Below, one piece after another: positions 33,100 to 36,895 of a stretch of 36,895 nt of DNA (position 1 is its first letter; every line of letters begins with the position of its first letter). The notes under the pieces are model-generated. The model was not told the DNA's origin. It was given only the letters and a program-made list of their open reading frames with translations, and made no database searches. The stretch is from Lachnospiraceae bacterium (GTDB lineage Bacteria; Bacillota; Clostridia; Lachnospirales; Lachnospiraceae): contig JAKSSF010000022.1 of NCBI GenBank assembly GCA_024403235.1, positions 1 to 36,895 of the forward strand, read 5' to 3'. The position numbers and the translations under genes were made by a program.

Positions 33100-34327
33100 A
33101 AACACGGAATTATTGATTCCAGCCAGTAATTTAGAAGTATTAAAAACAGCTGTTATCTTTGGCGCAGATGCAGTTTATATCGGTGGGGAAGCCTTTGGAC
33201 TTCGTGCCAAGGCAAAGAATTTTTCGCTGCAGGATATGAAAGAAGGGATTGCCTTTGCCCATGCCCATCAGGTAAAAGTGTATGTGACCGCCAACATCTT
33301 AGCCCACAACTACGATTTGGAAGGGGCAGCAGCGTATTTTAAGGAATTGAAGGAAATCGGTCCGGACGCATTGATTATTTCTGATCCTGGGATGTTTTCT
33401 TTGGCAAAAGAAATCTGCCCGGAAATTGAAATCCATATTTCTACCCAGGCAAATAATACCAACTATATGACCTATGACTTTTGGTGGAAAATGGGAGCCA
33501 AACGAGTGGTTTCTGCCAGAGAATTGTCTTTGCAGGAATTAAAAGAAATTCGTCAGCATATTCCGGAGGAAATGGAAATCGAAAGTTTCATTCATGGGGC
33601 TATGTGTATCTCCTATTCCGGCAGATGCTTATTAAGCAATTACTTTACCGGCAGAGACGCCAACCACGGAGCCTGTACCCATCCCTGTCGTTGGAAGTAT
33701 GCAGTGGTAGAGGAAAGCAGACCGGGAGAGTATTTACCTGTTTACGAAAATGAAAGAGGCACTTATATTTTTAACTCCAAGGATTTGTGCATGATAGAAC
33801 ACATTCCGGAATTGCTGGAGGCAGGGATTGATAGCCTGAAAATAGAAGGCCGTATGAAAACCGCTTTGTATGTGGCTACAGTTGCCAGAACCTATCGAAA
33901 AGCCATTGACGATTATAAAAAATCACCGGATTTATATTTGGCAAATATGGCTTGGTACAAGGCAGAGATTTCCAAATGTACCTATCGTCAATTTACCACA
34001 GGTTTTTATTTCGGAAAGCCGGATGAAACCACCCAGATTTATGATTCCAATACCTATATTAACGAATATATTTATTTGGGAATTGTGGGAGAAATTACAG
34101 CAGACGGTCTTGTAAAAATTGAACAGCGCAATAAATTCTGTGTGGGCGATGCAATAGAAATTATGAAACCGGATTTCCAGAATGTTTCGGTAAAGGTTTT
34201 GGAAATGTATGATGAAACAATGGCTCCTATAGGGAGCTGTCCGCATCCAAAACAGACCATATATTTGCGTTTGTCAGAACAGCCAAAACAGTATGATTTA
34301 CTGCGGGTAGAAAAACAGGAAGCATAA
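33092..34327 (+). CDS. trhP: Peptidase U32 family tRNA hydroxylation protein TrhP
   Basis: The 411-aa product has ELLIPASNLEVLKTAVIFGA, a TIM-like N-domain, and GAMCISYSGRCLLSNYFTGR followed by GACTHPCRWKY, the four-Cys pattern of the U32 family (YrrN/YrrO, RlhA, TrhP). TrhP proteins hydroxylate U34 of tRNA using prephenate-derived chemistry. Only one copy is here, where Bacillus has yrrN and yrrO. Adjacent trmR would complete mo5U34. The name peptidase is historical. Confidence 0.88.
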   Translation: MTRNTELLIPASNLEVLKTAVIFGADAVYIGGEAFGLRAKAKNFSLQDMKEGIAFAHAHQVKVYVTANILAHNYDLEGAAAYFKELKEIGPDALIISDPGMFSLAKEICPEIEIHISTQANNTNYMTYDFWWKMGAKRVVSARELSLQELKEIRQHIPEEMEIESFIHGAMCISYSGRCLLSNYFTGRDANHGACTHPCRWKYAVVEESRPGEYLPVYENERGTYIFNSKDLCMIEHIPELLEAGIDSLKIEGRMKTALYVATVARTYRKAIDDYKKSPDLYLANMAWYKAEISKCTYRQFTTGFYFGKPDETTQIYDSNTYINEYIYLGIVGEITADGLVKIEQRNKFCVGDAIEIMKPDFQNVSVKVLEMYDETMAPIGSCPHPKQTIYLRLSEQPKQYDLLRVEKQEA

Positions 34328-34399
34328 AAACATGAAATTTTTTTCAAAAAAGGCTTGCATTTTGTAAAAGAGTGCGTTATTTTAATGTTTGTAACGAAC

Positions 34400-34434
34400 A
34401 AAGGCGTTCCAAATTAGTGGAAACGCCTTTTTTT
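34400..34434 (+). terminator. Terminator of the trmR-trhP unit
   Basis: AAAGGCG-TTCC pairs with GGAA-A-CGCCTTT (one bulged A), followed by T residues. Confidence 0.88.
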
Positions 34435-34555
34435 ATTGCCCTAAATCAGTTATAATTAGATTTAGTGTTGCCTGGAGCATCCCTTATTTCATAGAGAAAA
34501 AGAGGTGTTCCGGCTGAGGAGTAAAAATATTTACGAAAGAAAGGAAAGAGAAACA

Positions 34556-36667
34556 ATGAGTGAATTAATCAATGTTGAAAAAATTTTTGGTGAAAATGTA
34601 TTTACATTAGGTACCATGCGCCAGAGACTTCCTAAAAAAGTATATTTTGAAGTAAAGAGAGTAATGGATCAGGGCGGTGAGTTATCCCTAGCAACTGCAG
34701 ATCTTGTGGCAAAAGCAATGAAGGACTGGGCAGTAGAAAAGGGAGCTACCCATTATACTCATTGGTTTCAGCCTTTGACAGGTATTACAGCAGAGAAGCA
34801 TGATTCCTTCGTAACCAATCCGGATGAAGAAGGAAAAATGTTAATGGAATTTTCTGGAAAAGAATTAATTAAAGGGGAACCGGATGCATCTTCTTTCCCT
34901 TCAGGTGGTTTGAGAGCTACCTTTGAAGCAAGAGGCTATACAGCATGGGATATTACTTCTCCTGCATTCATTAAAGAAGCATCTACAGGACCTATCCTTT
35001 GCATCCCTACAGCATTCTGTTCTTACACAGGGGAAGCATTGGATAAGAAAACACCTTTACTTCGTTCTATGGAAGCCGTTAGCGAACAGGCACTTAGAAT
35101 TGTAAGATTATTCGGTAACACAGAAGCTACAAAAGTAGTTGCCTCTGTTGGACCGGAACAGGAATATTTCTTAGTAGACCAGAAAAAAGCATTACTTCGT
35201 GATGACTTAATCTTTACCGGCCGTACCCTTTTTGGTGCACCTGCTCCAAAAGGTCAGGAAATGGAAGATCATTACTTTGGTGTTATTCGTGAAAGAATTG
35301 GTGCGTATATGCACGACTTGAATGAAGAATTGTGGAAATTAGGCGTTACTGCTAAGACACAGCACAATGAAGTAGCTCCTGCACAGCACGAATTAGCTCC
35401 TATTTATGATACCGCAAATATTGCAGTAGATCACAACCAGTTGGTTATGGAAACCATGAAGAGAGTAGCCGGCAAACATGGCCTTCGTTGCTTACTTCAT
35501 GAAAAACCATTTGCAGGTGTAAATGGTTCCGGTAAACACAATAACTGGTCTATCACCACAGACAATGGTGTAAACTTATTGGATCCGGGCAAAACACCTA
35601 ACGATAACATTCAGTTCTTGTTGGTACTTGCTTGTATGATGAAAGCAGTTGACACACATGCAGACTTGTTAAGACAGAGTGCATCTGATGTTGGTAACGA
35701 TCATCGTCTTGGTGCAAATGAAGCACCTCCGGCAATCATTTCTATGTTCCTTGGTGAGCAGTTAGAAGATGTTGTAAAACAGTTAGTAGAAACCGGCGCA
35801 GCTACTTCTTTAATCGAAGGCGGTGTATTAGAAACAGGTGTATCTACATTACCTGATTTGGTAAAAGATGCTACAGATAGAAACAGAACATCACCATTCG
35901 CTTTCACAGGAAACAAATTCGAGTTCCGTATGGTAGGTTCTGCAGACTCTGTTGCAAGCCCTAACACAACCTTAAATGCTATCGTTGCAGAAGCATTTTG
36001 TGAAGCAGCTGACAGATTAGAGAAAGCAGAAGATTTCGATGTAGCAGTACATGACTTAATTAAAGAATACATGACCAAACATCAGAGAATCGTATTTAAC
36101 GGTAATGGTTACTCAGATGAATGGGTAGTTGAAGCAGAAAAGAGAGGCTTACCAAACATCAAATCTATGGTAGCTGCTGTAGAAACATTGACTACAGAAA
36201 AGAGCGTAAAATTATTCGAAAGATTTGGTATCTTTACAAAAGCGGAATTGGAATCCAGAGCAGAAGTATTATACGAAACCTACTCTAAGACAATCAATAT
36301 TGAAGCTTTAACCATGATGGAAATGGCAACCAAACAGATTATTCCTGCAGTAGTTTCTTATACAAAGGGCTTGGCAGATACTGTAATTGCTGTAGAAGCA
36401 GCAGGCGTTGACAGCAGCGTTCAGAAAGGCTTGTTGACAGAAGTATCTGCATTGTTAAAAGAAATGCAGAGTGCAGTAGTTACCTTAAAGGATGTAGAAG
36501 CAAAAGCTTCTGCTATGGAAGAAGGTAAGGCACAGGCTGAGTACTACAGAGATGTAGTAAAGGTTGCTATGGAAGCACTTCGTAAGCCTGCAGATGCATT
36601 AGAAATGATTGTAGATAAGAAAGCATGGCCAATTCCTACTTACGGCGAATTGATTTTCGAAGTATAA
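34556..36667 (+). CDS. glnN: Glutamine synthetase type III
   Basis: The 703-aa product has the GSIII N-terminus ([20 protein letters not shown]), [64 protein letters not shown] and [12 protein letters not shown]. It makes glutamine from glutamate, ammonia and ATP. GSIII is about 250 residues longer than GSI and common in Lachnospiraceae and Bacteroides. The frame is open from 34505, but AAAGGA before ATG 34556 and similarity give this start. TATAAT at 34451-34456 with no good -35 may be its promoter, leaving an approximately 93-nt leader. Codon use is biased as in a highly expressed gene. Confidence 0.95.
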   Translation: MSELINVEKIFGENVFTLGTMRQRLPKKVYFEVKRVMDQGGELSLATADLVAKAMKDWAVEKGATHYTHWFQPLTGITAEKHDSFVTNPDEEGKMLMEFSGKELIKGEPDASSFPSGGLRATFEARGYTAWDITSPAFIKEASTGPILCIPTAFCSYTGEALDKKTPLLRSMEAVSEQALRIVRLFGNTEATKVVASVGPEQEYFLVDQKKALLRDDLIFTGRTLFGAPAPKGQEMEDHYFGVIRERIGAYMHDLNEELWKLGVTAKTQHNEVAPAQHELAPIYDTANIAVDHNQLVMETMKRVAGKHGLRCLLHEKPFAGVNGSGKHNNWSITTDNGVNLLDPGKTPNDNIQFLLVLACMMKAVDTHADLLRQSASDVGNDHRLGANEAPPAIISMFLGEQLEDVVKQLVETGAATSLIEGGVLETGVSTLPDLVKDATDRNRTSPFAFTGNKFEFRMVGSADSVASPNTTLNAIVAEAFCEAADRLEKAEDFDVAVHDLIKEYMTKHQRIVFNGNGYSDEWVVEAEKRGLPNIKSMVAAVETLTTEKSVKLFERFGIFTKAELESRAEVLYETYSKTINIEALTMMEMATKQIIPAVVSYTKGLADTVIAVEAAGVDSSVQKGLLTEVSALLKEMQSAVVTLKDVEAKASAMEEGKAQAEYYRDVVKVAMEALRKPADALEMIVDKKAWPIPTYGELIFEV

Positions 36668-36699
36668 ATTGCTTACCTCTATTTAGTTTATCTATCTTG

Positions 36700-36736
36700 C
36701 TAAAGGCACACATCCCTTTTGGGGTGGTGCCTTTAG
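36700..36736 (+). terminator. Hairpin after glutamine synthetase
   Basis: CTAAAGGCAC-A-CATCCC pairs with GGGGTG-GTGCCTTTAG. The stem is strong but no proper T-tract follows, so it may be a processing or stability element as much as a terminator. Confidence 0.7.
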
Positions 36737-36785
36737 TGTGTTAAAAATCTTTAAAAATCTTTTGCAAAATAAATATAGAAAGTGC

Positions 36786-36814
36786 TTGCATTTATTTTCT
36801 ATTTATAGTATTAT
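36786..36814 (+). promoter_or_regulatory. Promoter of the tRNA-Gln gene
   Basis: TTGCAT (36786-36791), 17-bp spacer, TATTAT (36809-36814), 29 bp before the tRNA. Confidence 0.75.
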
Positions 36815-36842
36815 AAGCGAGTGCCAAGAAAACAGCACATAT

Positions 36843-36895
36843 AGCGCTATCGCCAAACGGTAAGGCAACGGACTCTGACTCCGTCATCTCAAGGT
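36843..36895 (+). tRNA. tRNA-Gln(CUG), 3' end outside window
   Basis: The acceptor arm AGCGCTA, T8, the D-arm region CGCCAAACGGTAAGGC, and the anticodon arm ACGGA-CTCTGAC-TCCGT are visible; the 7-nt loop gives anticodon CTG, which reads CAG (Gln). The sequence stops in the T-arm region AAGGT. Confidence 0.93.

Noticed and set aside
34457..34555. Glutamine riboswitch or ANTAR hairpin pair in the glutamine synthetase leader
   Set aside because: No convincing pair of stem-loops and no terminator is visible in the leader.

Overview
The window looks like chromosome of an anaerobic low-GC Firmicute of the Lachnospiraceae (Clostridia). The evidence is gene content and order: DUF951-rpsF-ssb-rpsR, gdpP-rplI-dnaB, a pyruvate formate-lyase cluster, nifS-like-thiI, ireB-ruvX-DUF1292-rnjA, an mltG-like gene with trmR and trhP, and a type III glutamine synthetase. 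The family call is inference; no rRNA is present.

Bases 1 to about 8,460 are a decayed mobile region. They hold the 3' end of an AbiEii toxin gene, a four-unit repeat with a 40-41 bp period, a GC-rich island (a PepSY lipoprotein and an HU protein), an IS256-family remnant, and part of an integrative conjugative element (TTRAP-like protein, a 1054-aa ArdC/metallopeptidase/YodL/nucleotidyltransferase protein, and the C-terminal part of a giant SNF2-type helicase). The helicase is cut next to a 21-bp-arm palindrome. An ATPase pseudogene of the ATPase_2/DUF234 type follows. No integrase, relaxase or coupling protein is visible, so the element is presumably immobile or extends outside the window.

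Bases 8,600-14,490 are vertical core: the S6-SSB-S18 operon, then gdpP-rplI-dnaB (c-di-AMP turnover, ribosome, replication). Bases 14,500-18,660 are the fermentation block. On the minus strand a split pyruvate formate-lyase is encoded as a 679-aa core with the catalytic Cys-Cys pair, a 68-aa Cys-containing protein and an 80-aa glycyl-radical domain, followed by the activase pflA and a 2[4Fe-4S] ferredoxin. A DUF1858 protein is divergent from it. Core plus radical domain add up to 759 aa, about the length of a normal one-chain PFL.

Bases 18,690-26,960 carry mecA, a probable structured non-coding RNA of about 280 nt with its own promoter, an SH3/GH18 cell-wall hydrolase, cwlD, prmA-rsmE and a nifS-like-thiI pair. 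Bases 26,970-36,895 carry an HPr-like protein without the phospho-histidine, mtaB, ireB-ruvX-DUF1292-rnjA, a YlbF-family gene, an MltG N-terminal-domain protein, trmR-trhP, glutamine synthetase III and the 5' part of tRNA-Gln(CUG). Translation, RNA modification and RNA decay dominate this half.

The observations most worth following are the three-piece PFL locus with its Cys-containing middle gene, the structured RNA near 19.7-20.0 kb, and a matched pair of 27-29 bp palindromes placed 15-16 nt before the start codons of prmA and mtaB.
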